From positions 1 to 64,000 of the forward strand of contig CAVOZW010000016.1 of the NCBI GenBank assembly GCA_963701385.1: DNA of 64,000 bases, read 5' to 3'. The translations under genes and the position numbers were made by a program. Origin of the DNA: B30-G6 sp963701385 (lineage in GTDB: Bacteria; Desulfobacterota; Desulfobacteria; Desulfobacterales; B30-G6). Within the stretch, counting starts at the first letter, position 1. Every line of letters begins with the position of its first letter. Under the pieces are notes generated by a model. That model was not told where the DNA came from. It saw only the letters and a list, made by a program, of their open reading frames with translations, and did not search any database. Shown one piece after another: positions 6,904 to 15,947 of this stretch.

Positions 6904-8533
6904 GGTTGCGTCCTTTTCTAAATCGATTCATGCCCTTGAGCGGAAGCCTCAAAAGGCGGGAGCAAGGGCGGATCTCAACCTTGCCGGATAGAAAACTTTT
7001 TACTCGGGAAATTGGAATCTCCCTGCGATGAAAGATACCGGCCGCCAAGGCAGCCTCGGCATCTGTTTCCTCGAACACTTCTAGGAAATGTTCCACCGAT
7101 CCTGCACCGCTCGAAGCAATGACCGGGATGGTTACAGTATTCTTGACGGTATTGATCAATTCCACATCAAACCCGCTGTTGGTACCATCCCTGTCGATGC
7201 AGTTGAGCAATATTTCACCGGCGCCCAGCGTTTCGCACAGCCTGGCAAGCGTGATGGCATCCAGATCCCGACCTTCTCTGCCGCCTTGTACAGTGCACTG
7301 AAACCAGCAGTATGTCTCACCTCGAGGGCCAGGTATTCGGGTTTTTATTACAGGATGAGGTACAACATCAGGCGAATGCACGTACACACGCCGTGGGTCG
7401 ATGGAAATAACCACTGCCTGATTGCCATATTTCTTTGAAATCTGCTCTATTGAACTTTCACCTGTTTTCGAACCGGTTTTCAGATAGGATTCGACAATAT
7501 ACACGGCATCACTTCCAATGGAAACTTTATCGGCGCCCGATCTGAAATATTCTTCAGCCACCGCCAGTGCGGTATAGTGCCGGCCGTTTTTATCGCTATA
7601 GTCCCGTATGCCGCCACCAACTGTCAGCGGCACAAATACCGTTTTTGACGTTTCTTTCAACACGGCTAGCATGGGCATGTCTTCAAGCGGAAAATCACGA
7701 AACCCGGTAATGTTTAAAAACGTGATTTCATCAGCACCTTCATCGTAATATCGCCGGGCAAGCTCGACTGGTTTTCCAAGGTTTCGGACAGCGCCATCTT
7801 CCCGCACGTCATACCGATCCCCCTTGGTCACCACCAGATCACCCTGATCGTTGGATCGAACATCCAGACAGGCAATAATTCGCTTGGCAAGTTTGGTCTC
7901 TTTCAAATCGATCGTCGGCAATACCGATCGCCTGTCTTCTTCAATGAAGTTTTTCAGCAGCGCAAGTCCCGCAGAACCGCTCTTTTCCGGATGAAATTGT
8001 GTAGCAAAGATGTTGCCCTTTTGGATGCCACTTACGAATTCAAGGCCATAATCGGTGGTTGTCAGGACAAGCGATGCATCAATGGGCTCGACATAAAAGG
8101 AATGCACAAAATAAAATTTTTCATCCCCCTTCAACCGGTTAAAAAGAATGGAAGGCTGTTTCACCTTGATAGCGTTCCAACCGATGTGAGGGACCGCTCG
8201 CTCTACACGAAACCGCCGGGCACGCCCTTTGAGAATGCCCAGCCCTTTTAACCCGGGAGCCTCTTCGCTCTCTTCAAACAAGGCATGAAGGCCCAGGCAT
8301 ATACCCAAAAAGGGTCTATTGCTGCGCAGGTAGGTCGTCAGGGGATCCATATATTGCTTCTGGTTCAATATGTGGATCATGTTTCCGAAATTGCCGACAC
8401 CGGGAAACACGAGTTTCTCGGCAGCCAGAATTTCCTGCGGGTTTTTAACAACCCGGACGGTCTGACCCAGTTTTTCTATGGCGTTAATAACGCTTCGAAC
8501 ATTACCTGCGCCATAATCTAGCAGGCTAATCAT
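6887..8533 (-). CDS. hisHF: bifunctional imidazole glycerol phosphate synthase (HisH-HisF fusion, eukaryotic type)
   Basis: A 548-residue fusion of a glutamine amidotransferase (about 1-205) and a cyclase (about 214-525). It catalyses the PRFAR to imidazole glycerol phosphate plus AICAR step of histidine synthesis. The amidotransferase triad is visible as Cys79 in GICLGLHALF, His181 and Glu183 in FHPEKSG. The cyclase begins KLAKRIIACLDVRSNDQGDL with catalytic Asp224 and has a second Asp in CIDRDGTNSGFD. The cyclase contains the extra segments typical of yeast HIS7 and plant HISN4, for example the SIEQISKKYGNQAVV and TYCWFQCTVQGG blocks, which free-standing bacterial HisF lacks. The final ~25 residues past EIRP look like a read-on extension into the convergent gene. 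It lies 21 bases after the corrinoid gene, with no other his genes in the window. Confidence 0.9.
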   Translation of the reverse strand: MISLLDYGAGNVRSVINAIEKLGQTVRVVKNPQEILAAEKLVFPGVGNFGNMIHILNQKQYMDPLTTYLRSNRPFLGICLGLHALFEESEEAPGLKGLGILKGRARRFRVERAVPHIGWNAIKVKQPSILFNRLKGDEKFYFVHSFYVEPIDASLVLTTTDYGLEFVSGIQKGNIFATQFHPEKSGSAGLALLKNFIEEDRRSVLPTIDLKETKLAKRIIACLDVRSNDQGDLVVTKGDRYDVREDGAVRNLGKPVELARRYYDEGADEITFLNITGFRDFPLEDMPMLAVLKETSKTVFVPLTVGGGIRDYSDKNGRHYTALAVAEEYFRSGADKVSIGSDAVYIVESYLKTGSKTGESSIEQISKKYGNQAVVISIDPRRVYVHSPDVVPHPVIKTRIPGPRGETYCWFQCTVQGGREGRDLDAITLARLCETLGAGEILLNCIDRDGTNSGFDVELINTVKNTVTIPVIASSGAGSVEHFLEVFEETDAEAALAAGIFHRREIPISRVKSFLSGKVEIRPCSRLLRLPLKGMNRFRKGRNPTCSV

Positions 8534-8554
8534 CGTCTAATGAGAAGAAAACGA

Positions 8555-9190
8555 CTAAGCAAGAAGTGCTTTGGCGTTTTCAGAAGCAGAAGCAGCGTTG
8601 GCACCATAAGCGTCGGCGCCGATCTTTTCGATGAACTCCTGGGTTACCGGTGCTCCGCCAGCCATAATTTTCACCTGGTCACGGATCCCGGCTTCCTTGA
8701 GCGCCGTGATGGTTTGTTCCATTTTGGGCATGGTAGTGGTCAACAGTGCCGACATACCAAGGATATTGGGTTTGTGCTCCTTGACGGCATCGACAAATCC
8801 TTGGGGTTTGATATTGACACCCAGGTCGATGACCTTGAACCCGGCGCCCTGGAGCATCATGGCTACCAAATTTTTTCCAATATCATGCAGATCGCCTTCC
8901 ACCGTTCCGATAACAACCGTGCCAGCTCCTGCGGAATCTGCTTCTGACAGTAACGGCTTGAGGATGTCCATGGCAGCATGCATGGTTCTGGCACAGAGCA
9001 GCACTTCCGGTATAAACATATCACCGGCCTTGAAGCGTTTCCCAACAACATCCATACCTGCCAACAAGCCAAGGTCAAGAACTTCCTTTGCGGAGGCCCC
9101 TTTGTCCAAGGCTTCCTGGGATAGCTTTTTGACTTCGGCTTCATTTCCTTTAATCAGCTCCTGGGCCATTTTTTCATACAGATCGTTCAT
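8555..9190 (-). CDS. methyltransferase cognate corrinoid protein (MtbC/MttC type)
   Basis: A 211-residue protein with an N-terminal helical cap (1-90) and a C-terminal cobalamin-binding Rossmann domain. The base-off ligand motif DxHxxG is visible as GDLHDIG with His102, followed by the expected GGAPVT block. It accepts a methyl group on cobalt from an MttB-type enzyme and passes it to a second methyltransferase. The start at 9190 follows AAAGGAGA; an upstream in-frame ATG at 9220 is poorer. It sits in the minus-strand series after MttB-like, racemase-like, Kbl and Tdh genes, so it is the probable partner of the MttB-family enzymes at 1848-3296 and 12522-13994. No corrinoid activase or methyl-corrinoid:tetrahydrofolate methyltransferase is in the window. 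Confidence 0.92.
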   Translation of the reverse strand: MNDLYEKMAQELIKGNEAEVKKLSQEALDKGASAKEVLDLGLLAGMDVVGKRFKAGDMFIPEVLLCARTMHAAMDILKPLLSEADSAGAGTVVIGTVEGDLHDIGKNLVAMMLQGAGFKVIDLGVNIKPQGFVDAVKEHKPNILGMSALLTTTMPKMEQTITALKEAGIRDQVKIMAGGAPVTQEFIEKIGADAYGANAASASENAKALLA

Positions 9191-9268
9191 GATAAAATTT
9201 CTCCTTTGTGGGTTTGTCAAACCTTTTAAATATATCAGCAGTCTCTATAAAATAGCTGTTTTTAAAAT

Positions 9269-10300
9269 TCAATCATTAAACCAGTTTAGAATCACTTTTC
9301 CTGACTGCCCAGAACGCATTACCTGAAATGCTGATTCGTAATCGGTATAATGATATCGATGGGTGATAATGGGCCGAATATCCAGACCCGATTGAATCAT
9401 GACGGTCATTTTATACCAGGTTTCATACATCTCCCGTCCGTAGATACCATGCAGGGTCAAACCGTTGAATATGATATCATCCCAATTGATGGCTGTTTGT
9501 GGGGGAAGTAAGCCAAGAAGAGCGATCTTGGCCCCGTGGCACATGTTAGCAAGCATGGATTGAAGTGCCTCTGGATTTCCGGACATTTCCATGCCAACAT
9601 CGAACCCTTCTTTCATTCCCAGTGTGGCCTGGGCATCTTCAATTTTTTCGTGCCGTACGTCCAGGGTCATGGTAGCACCCATGGCTTTTGCCAGTTCTAA
9701 ACGATATGGGTTCACATCGGTGACAACCACGTACCTGGCTCCGGCATGTCTTGCAATGGCCGCGGCCATGCATCCGATGGGACCGGCGCCGGTAATCAGA
9801 ACATCCTCTCCAAGAACATCGAAGCTGAGGGCGGTATGGGTCGCGTTTCCCAGGGGGTCGAAACACGCCAGAATATCCAGGGCTATTTTCGTGTCACAGT
9901 ACCACACATTGGTCACCGGGATGCTCAAATATTCAGCGAACGCACCTGGACGGTTGATACCCACACCGCTGGTGTTCATGCACAGATGCCGTCTCCCGGC
10001 AAGACAGTTGCGGCATTTTCCGCAAACCAGATGTCCTTCGCCCGAAACAATATCACCTGGTTTGAAATCATTTACATTCCGTCCGGTTTGCACCACCTTA
10101 CCCACGAATTCGTGACCGAAGTGCATACCAATGGGAATCGTTTTCTGGGCCCAGGCATTCCAGTTGTAGATGTGTACATCGGTACCACAGATAGCGGTTT
10201 TATGAATTTGAATCAATACATCGTTGATACCGACATCCGGCTCCGGCACTTCCGCCAACCATATACCTGGCTCTGGTTTTGATTTCACAAGTGCTTTCAT
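9269..10300 (-). CDS. tdh: L-threonine 3-dehydrogenase
   Basis: A 343-residue zinc MDR dehydrogenase of the length of E. coli Tdh (341). It oxidises L-threonine to 2-amino-3-ketobutyrate with NAD+. Visible marks are the catalytic zinc Cys38 in TAICGTDVHIYNWN, the GHEFVG block, the structural zinc cluster VCGKCRNCLAGRRHLC and the Rossmann GAGPIGCMAAAIA. The start at 10300 is preferred because AGGAGA lies upstream; the ATG at 10306 overlaps that site. Downstream of kbl on the same strand, it completes the threonine-to-glycine route. Confidence 0.93.
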   Translation of the reverse strand: MKALVKSKPEPGIWLAEVPEPDVGINDVLIQIHKTAICGTDVHIYNWNAWAQKTIPIGMHFGHEFVGKVVQTGRNVNDFKPGDIVSGEGHLVCGKCRNCLAGRRHLCMNTSGVGINRPGAFAEYLSIPVTNVWYCDTKIALDILACFDPLGNATHTALSFDVLGEDVLITGAGPIGCMAAAIARHAGARYVVVTDVNPYRLELAKAMGATMTLDVRHEKIEDAQATLGMKEGFDVGMEMSGNPEALQSMLANMCHGAKIALLGLLPPQTAINWDDIIFNGLTLHGIYGREMYETWYKMTVMIQSGLDIRPIITHRYHYTDYESAFQVMRSGQSGKVILNWFND

Positions 10301-10370
10301 AAACATCTCCTGTGATGGGAGAAAAGAATAAAATCACAAACCAATTTGCAGAAACGAGACCTGGTCGCTA

Positions 10371-11588
10371 TTAGGGCGAAATCACCCCCAAATCTCTGCC
10401 CACCTTTGCAAAGGCTGTAATAGCCTTGTCCAGATGGTGTCTCTCATGAGCTGCTGACATCTGTGTCCGAATACGGGCCCTGCCTTCGGGTACCACCGGA
10501 TAGCTGAAGCTGATGACATAAATACCTTCTTCCATCATTTTTCGAGCCATTTCCGATGCGAGCTGTGCATCTCCCAGCATGATCGGAATGATGGGATGTT
10601 CTCCCGGCACCAGTTCATAACCCAGGTTCTCCATTTCCGTTCTAAAATAGCGGTTGTTTTTTATGAGCCTGACACGAAGTTCATCGCTTTCCTCCAGCAA
10701 GTCCAGCGCCTTTAACGTTGCCGCCGCAATCATGGGTGCCAGGGTGTTGGAGAAGAGATAAGGTCGCGAGCGTTGACGGAGCCAGGTGACAAGTTCCTTT
10801 CTCCCGCTGGTATATCCTCCGGATGCACCTCCCAAAGCCTTTCCCAAGGTGCCGGTCAGAATGTCGATCCGGCCTTCGACGCCACAAAATTCAGGCGTGC
10901 CTCGACCTTTTTGTCCAACAAAGCCAACAGCGTGAGAATCGTCCACCATGACCAGGGCGCCATATTGATCGGCAAGATCGCAAATACCTTTTAAGTTTGC
11001 AATGATGCCGTCCATGGAAAAAACGCCATCGGTGGCTATCAGCTTGAAACGGGCACCAGCCATGTTCGCTTCCCGGAGTTTGTCTTCAAGATCAGCCATG
11101 TCATTGTTCTTATATCGGAACCGCATGGCCCTGCAAAGCCGAATACCGTCGATGATAGAGGCATGGTTCAGCTCATCTGAAATTACCGCATCTTGGGCGC
11201 CTAAAATTGTCTCGAACAGACCGCCGTTGGCATCAAAACATGAGCCGTATAAGAGTGTGTCAGCAGTACCTAAAAATCTGCTCAACTGTTTTTCCAGATT
11301 CTTGTGGAGCGTCTGCGTACCGCATATAAACCGAACGGAAGCCATCCCAAACCCGTATTGCCCTGCACCCTCCTTAGCCGCCTTCACCAGGTCGGGGTGA
11401 TTGGCCAGACCAAGATAGTTATTTGCACAGAGATTGATACACTTTCTTTCATTCTCGATGACAATTTCTACCTGCTGGGGCGAGGTAATTCCATATTCAG
11501 CCTTGTAGAGGCCTCTTTCCTTAAGTGCTGTTGTTTCATTGTCCAGATGCCCAAAAAAGTTTTCGACATGATGCCTTACGGGGGTCAT
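10371..11588 (-). CDS. kbl: glycine C-acetyltransferase (2-amino-3-ketobutyrate CoA ligase)
   Basis: A PLP-dependent alpha-oxoamine synthase of about 405 residues, close to the 398 of E. coli Kbl. It splits 2-amino-3-ketobutyrate with CoA into glycine and acetyl-CoA. The substrate loop NNYLGLANHP, the VDDSHAVGF aspartate/histidine block and the PLP lysine in GTLGKALGGASGGY are all present. The ATG at 11588 follows a strong AAGGAGG, whereas the frame upstream of it lacks family similarity. It precedes tdh by 70 bases on the same strand. In this context it could also run in the glycine-forming direction, linking glycine betaine or sarcosine breakdown to threonine metabolism, which is inference. 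Confidence 0.93.
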   Translation of the reverse strand: MTPVRHHVENFFGHLDNETTALKERGLYKAEYGITSPQQVEIVIENERKCINLCANNYLGLANHPDLVKAAKEGAGQYGFGMASVRFICGTQTLHKNLEKQLSRFLGTADTLLYGSCFDANGGLFETILGAQDAVISDELNHASIIDGIRLCRAMRFRYKNNDMADLEDKLREANMAGARFKLIATDGVFSMDGIIANLKGICDLADQYGALVMVDDSHAVGFVGQKGRGTPEFCGVEGRIDILTGTLGKALGGASGGYTSGRKELVTWLRQRSRPYLFSNTLAPMIAAATLKALDLLEESDELRVRLIKNNRYFRTEMENLGYELVPGEHPIIPIMLGDAQLASEMARKMMEEGIYVISFSYPVVPEGRARIRTQMSAAHERHHLDKAITAFAKVGRDLGVISP

Positions 11589-11722
11589 CTTGCGCCTCCT
11601 TCTAAGAAAACTGTCATTCAGTGTTTCTTTTTCGAAACAATTGTCTGGGGGGTCCAGGAATCTTTTTCTTTTACTAGCATGGGCCATCCTGTTTTTTAGA
11701 AGAAATCACTAGCGTTTTCCAA

Positions 11723-12508
11723 TTAAACATGCCCAAAATAATCGCGATGGACAGTCACACTGTAGGCATATTCCAGAAGCGTTCCCCAGCTAAAAAGGGG
11801 GATATCGATTTCCCGTTGAAGGGCTCTGGCAAAAGGGGGAAATCCTGTGCATTCCAGCACCATGGCGCCCATTTTTGGATAGCTGCGATAGAAATTGACA
11901 CCTGCAGCAACGAAATCGGATGCTGCTTTTTCATAATCGGCACCTGGTGGGTCCGTGCGGTTCGATTGACTCCACAGATGTTCGAATTCAGGGCATCGGT
12001 AATCGTCTTCAGCACCGGCGATCACATAGTTGCTGCCAATCTCAATATCGACTGCCGCAAGATGCGCCTCGGCGATATATTTTTTTTCAGCCACCAGAAT
12101 TCCCACGAGCTTTTTCGGGCCCACGATTTGCTGGGCCCAAGGGACCTGCAAGAGACTGGACATGAAAACCGGTACATCCACATATCCAGCTATTTCCTTC
12201 TGGAAATAAGCAAAATATCCGCACTCGGCAGCAATTGCCCGACAGCCCATTCGCTCCAATTTTTTGGCTGCTCTCTGTACCGGTTCAAGGCAGGGAGTTT
12301 TGTCTTCTTCGACCACCAGTGCCTTGATATCGATGTTTTTAGCGACTTCGAACTGAATGGGGAATGGGTAGGCACTGGCATTTCTCACATCGCCTGGAAA
12401 CCCTGGATAAACATCGTCCAGAATAATGATGCCCAGTCCCATCCCATAACAACGGTGGTCTTTGCGTGCCCTGATTTTTCCGATACCCATATCTCGACAT
12501 GAAAACAT
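11723..12508 (-). CDS. aspartate/glutamate racemase superfamily protein
   Basis: A 261-residue protein of the Asp/Glu/hydantoin racemase fold. The two expected active-site cysteines are visible, Cys96 in AAECGYF and Cys220 in LECTGFPPF, at the spacing used by two-cysteine racemases and maleate isomerases. A PLP-free racemisation or isomerisation is expected, with an unknown substrate. The ATG at 12508 follows AAGGAGAGAG. It lies 13 bases after the MttB-like gene at 12522, so the two are probably co-transcribed. It may convert a D-amino acid derivative or an N-methylated amino acid for the methyltransferase, which is inference. Confidence 0.8.
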   Translation of the reverse strand: MFSCRDMGIGKIRARKDHRCYGMGLGIIILDDVYPGFPGDVRNASAYPFPIQFEVAKNIDIKALVVEEDKTPCLEPVQRAAKKLERMGCRAIAAECGYFAYFQKEIAGYVDVPVFMSSLLQVPWAQQIVGPKKLVGILVAEKKYIAEAHLAAVDIEIGSNYVIAGAEDDYRCPEFEHLWSQSNRTDPPGADYEKAASDFVAAGVNFYRSYPKMGAMVLECTGFPPFARALQREIDIPLFSWGTLLEYAYSVTVHRDYFGHV

Positions 12509-12521
12509 CGCTCTCTCCTTT

Positions 12522-13994
12522 TTATCCTGCTTTTTCGAAAACGAAAGTTCCCTCTCTTTGTTCAGCTGCCTGGATTATCGCCGATATGTGATTTAGGACA
12601 TCATCTGACAATTGAATCGATGGCGGACGGGAAAAAATATCGGCCAGTTTGATTTGAATACGATCCAGCATGGTCTTTGCCCCATTTTCCTGCCAGGTCA
12701 TCCATCCATTTCGGTCCATCAATTCAGATGTGTGGATCTCCGCCCGGCATTGTCTGGCTGTTTCCAAGGTCGCAATAAAACTGCCTGTCGGACCGATTTC
12801 ATCGATAAGGTCAAGCATTAAAGTGCTCGAGGAGACCTCGATACCCCTGGCAATTCGCTTTGCCAGAGAAATGATCTCATCGGTCATCACAAGCATTTCC
12901 AGTGAACCGATATCGGCACAATCCAGAAAACCGGCATCATGGACCATGTTGGCTTTGCTCATCAGTGACAGAACCACCTGAATGGTACTTTCGATGGCGG
13001 CCTGAAGGTCCATTACTTTGGATTCCGATGCACCGGCAGTTCCCATAAATGGAATACCCATGAATTGCGCAATTTCCGAAGTAGCTGCAGAGTAAAGGCT
13101 CATTTCGGGTCCGCCATATGCCAAGCGCGCTGTTCGAAGGTCCATGGACATGGGAATCGCTCCGAGACAGACCGGCGTACCCGGTTTCTTCAGTTGAAAA
13201 ATCGCCAGGCCGCTGAGCATGCTAGCCAGGTTGGTAACCAGCAAACCGGCTCCGGTGACAGGTCCGCTCAAGCCGGCTACACCGCCACCCAAATAAATGA
13301 TTGGTATGTTCTTTTCCACCGCCCACAAACAGTTCGCCAGATCATCGTCGGTGTGCATCAAGGGGGCCTGCCAGGTGGAAAAAAACCCAAAATTCGGCCG
13401 CCGCTGAAAGGCCGCCTCACTCCCCGCTACGGAAAGTGCAATGTTGTAAATATCTTGAAGATGCCCTTTTTTAAAAGCCCAGGCCAGAACCGGCTTGCCG
13501 GTGTGCGTAAACATTTGTGCAAATTCATAGACCGATGCCAGCGAAGGTGTGACATTGTCTATCAGCCCAAGAGACATAACATAATCGATGTTGGTCAGCG
13601 CATTGCAAACCCGGGCAGTTAGGGCAGGATCACCTATTTGGGTTCTACGTCTTTCCCCGGTAATTGGATCCACAAAATAGGTACAGGTCGGGCCTGGTCC
13701 GAATCTGACCTGTCCCGGCTCAATGGACATATCCCATTGTTGGTTTTTCCCAAAGATCGTAAAGGCGATAGGTGCTTCAGCCCGTGTAGTTTCAATAATG
13801 TGAGAAGGGATTCGTACACGGTGACCATCGATTTTAGCACCGGCGTCATAAAGAAGCTGCCGCGCTTCCTGATTGTGAACCTCAACACCTGTTCGCTGCA
13901 AACAAACCAAAGTCGCCTGGTAGATGTTGCGGATTTGATCATCGGATAAAACACGAAGGTGTGGAGAATGATATGCCGTATCGAAGGATTGCAT
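12522..13994 (-). CDS. second MttB-superfamily methyltransferase, pyrrolysine-free
   Basis: A 490-residue paralogue of the protein at 1848-3296, sharing landmarks such as the DxGxLD block near residue 370 and the N-terminal LRVLSDDQIRNIYQATL. The frame contains no amber codon. A good ribosome site AAAAGGAAA precedes the ATG. It heads the minus-strand series racemase-like, kbl, tdh, corrinoid protein, hisHF. The presence of Kbl and Tdh suggests that the demethylated product is an amino acid close to glycine or threonine, but MttB-type specificity cannot be assigned without biochemistry. Confidence 0.85.
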   Translation of the reverse strand: MQSFDTAYHSPHLRVLSDDQIRNIYQATLVCLQRTGVEVHNQEARQLLYDAGAKIDGHRVRIPSHIIETTRAEAPIAFTIFGKNQQWDMSIEPGQVRFGPGPTCTYFVDPITGERRRTQIGDPALTARVCNALTNIDYVMSLGLIDNVTPSLASVYEFAQMFTHTGKPVLAWAFKKGHLQDIYNIALSVAGSEAAFQRRPNFGFFSTWQAPLMHTDDDLANCLWAVEKNIPIIYLGGGVAGLSGPVTGAGLLVTNLASMLSGLAIFQLKKPGTPVCLGAIPMSMDLRTARLAYGGPEMSLYSAATSEIAQFMGIPFMGTAGASESKVMDLQAAIESTIQVVLSLMSKANMVHDAGFLDCADIGSLEMLVMTDEIISLAKRIARGIEVSSSTLMLDLIDEIGPTGSFIATLETARQCRAEIHTSELMDRNGWMTWQENGAKTMLDRIQIKLADIFSRPPSIQLSDDVLNHISAIIQAAEQREGTFVFEKAG

Positions 13995-14277
13995 GATAGT
14001 ATTTCCTTTTTAGAGGAAAATCATATCCGTTTTCCCTAAACAACGTTCATGCGAACACGGCTACCGAGAGCCCATTCAATACTTAAAATAAAACAATGCC
14101 TCAAAAGTTGTTTCATATATATTTATTTCAGAGAAAGCAATCCTAACCTGTTTTTTAAAAGATGGTCGTCTCGCCCGTCATCATGCTTGCTCGAAGGCTG
14201 TCCGACTTTAGCCCTGCCGTTTGATTGATCTCTGACTGCGCCAAAGCCTATAATAACCGTGTAAATGATAACACATT
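13995..14277. other. intergenic region upstream of the second MttB-like gene
   Basis: About 280 bases between the stop of the diguanylate cyclase pseudogene and the methyltransferase start, both on the minus strand. I see no convincing sigma-54 or sigma-70 element and no strong hairpin. The region must hold the promoter of the methyltransferase series if that is an operon. Confidence 0.35.
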
Positions 14278-15211
14278 TTATTGTAACGGCGCTCCTTCGA
14301 CCCTGTCTCGTCCACTGTTTTTGGCTTTGTATAGATATTTATCCACGTAATTCAGCATACCTTCAACCGACAGATCTTTTATGGATGTCTCTGGGGAAAA
14401 ACCAGAAACACCAAAGCTGGCGGTAATTCGAACCTCCTCATCGCCAATGGTGTAGCACTGCTCGGATACCACCGCCCGAAGACGTTCAGCAAGGTGTCTT
14501 GCCCCTAAATAATCAGTTTCTGGCAGCACAACCAGGAATTCTTCACCTCCATATCGTGCTGACCAGTCAATCTGATTTCTGATAGAATTGGTAATACAAC
14601 CGACAAAACCTTTCAATATGGTATCGCCGGCCACATGACCAAACTTGTCGTTAACCGATTTAAAATGATCTATGTCGCATAAAATGAACGAGAGAGAATG
14701 GAACCGAACGCTTGATTTCCTGTGGCAGCCTTTCGTTGAGATATCCCCGATTATAGATACCTGTCAGGGGATCAGTAATGGAAAGAATCCGAATTTCTTC
14801 ATTGGCCTCTTTCAATGATTTTTCCAGGTCCAGAATCCGAATACCATTTTTCAACCGTGCAATAAGCTCAGCACGATGCGCGGGCTTGATCAAGTAGTCG
14901 TCAGCCCCAGCCTCGAGACCTAAAATAATGTCTTCCATTGAATCCTTTGCCGTCAACAACAAAATGTAGACATATCCTTTTGGATTTTCGTTACGGATGG
15001 ATTCGCACAGTTTGGGACCTTCCATTTCCGGCATCAGCCAGTCTGTCAGAACAATCGGAAAAAAACGTTCCTGAAAAAGGGCTAAAGCTTCTTTTCCATT
15101 TTCTACCGATGTGACCTTGAAACCTTCTTGGACAAGATTTTTTTCCAACATGTTTCGGGTGACCGGGTTGTCTTCTGCCAGAAGTATCGGATAGGAAGCG
15201 TTCACGTTCAA
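14278..15211 (-). pseudogene. response regulator-diguanylate cyclase (REC-GGDEF), frameshifted
   Basis: On the minus strand the first frame (15211-14660) encodes a receiver domain with phosphoacceptor Asp57 (LTDWLMP) and Lys109 (YLIKPA), a coiled linker and the GGDEF start DPLTGIYNRGYL, then a stop. The adjoining frame continues the same domain: FILCDIDHFKSVNDKFGHVAGD, then the active-site RYGGEEF and ending at 14278. The change of frame lies at about 14700-14715, where EIKRS of one frame meets SVRFHSL of the other. Joined, the protein would be about 310 residues and would make c-di-GMP. It follows the universal stress gene by 9 bases. Either a real single-base deletion or a sequence error. 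Confidence 0.85.
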
Positions 15212-15220
15212 CCTCTGAGT

Positions 15221-15658
15221 CTAGCGGCCCAATCCGTTAACCGTTATTACCGGAAAAGGCGCATGTAATATGATATACTGCGCGGTGGATCCGAATAAAA
15301 GCTTTCCGACTTTTGATCTTTTTGATATCCCGATAAAAATGAATTCATAGTCTTTGCCCGCAGAAAACTTCACCAGTTGTTCTCCAGGTGAATAAATGTC
15401 CACGAGCATGTGGGCATGATACGGGATATCACTATTTTTGAATTGTTCTTTAATCTGGACGTGGAGGGCATCCTGCATTGTTTTTGCGTCTGATATCGCC
15501 AGGGGATCTTCTCTTTTAAAGGTGGAAACCACATCCACGCCAACATGCCACTCTTTGGCATATTTCTGGGCAAGCTTTAAAGCTGATTTGGCAACATCGG
15601 TATCTTCGTAACAGACCATTAAGTCCCCTCGATTTTCTTTGCTTTTGAAAAATTTCAT
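15221..15658 (-). CDS. universal stress protein (UspA family)
   Basis: A 145-residue single-domain Usp. The nucleotide-binding signature G-x2-G-x9-G-(S/T) is seen near the C-terminus in KVGKLLFGSTAQYII, so it probably belongs to the ATP-binding subgroup. The first 14 residues (MKFFKSKENRGDLM) form a basic lead before the first beta strand; an internal ATG at residue 14 is an alternative start. It is followed 9 bases later by the REC-GGDEF gene, suggesting co-transcription of a stress protein with a signalling protein. Confidence 0.85.
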   Translation of the reverse strand: MKFFKSKENRGDLMVCYEDTDVAKSALKLAQKYAKEWHVGVDVVSTFKREDPLAISDAKTMQDALHVQIKEQFKNSDIPYHAHMLVDIYSPGEQLVKFSAGKDYEFIFIGISKRSKVGKLLFGSTAQYIILHAPFPVITVNGLGR

Positions 15659-15894
15659 CTGTTTTTATCCATTGCCGGTTTGCTTTAGCCTGTCCTTTTG
15701 GCCAGTCAAGGAAGCCAATACAGGTGTTCATGGGGATCGCTTGTTTAATCTCTTGATAATACTAAACAAAAAAGAAAAAGTCAACCGCAGAAATCGTATC
15801 CCTGCAACAGAGAACGGCAAAGGTCAAAACCTTTGGATCCAGATATGCAAAACTATCGGTTCCAATAAAATCGTTACTATTCCGAATAAAATTC

Positions 15895-15923
15895 TTTACA
15901 AATAGGAAATTAAAGAATAATAT
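15895..15923 (+). promoter_or_regulatory. candidate sigma-70 promoter for the Lrp-type gene
   Basis: TTTACA at 15895-15900, a 17-base spacer and TAATAT at 15918-15923 lie just upstream of the lrp-like start at 15948. Transcription would begin near 15930, just leaving room for the AGGAAATAAAG ribosome site. Lrp-family genes are often autoregulated, but no operator could be defined. Confidence 0.5.
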
Positions 15924-15947
15924 TATGAAAAACTGAGGAAATAAAGA

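Noticed and set aside
11729..12502. 257-codon plus-strand frame opposite the racemase-like gene
   Set aside because: The minus-strand gene has both active-site cysteines and a ribosome site; the plus frame has neither.
13995..14277. Sigma-54 promoter for the second MttB-like series
   Set aside because: No TGGCAC-N5-TTGC pattern on the minus strand.
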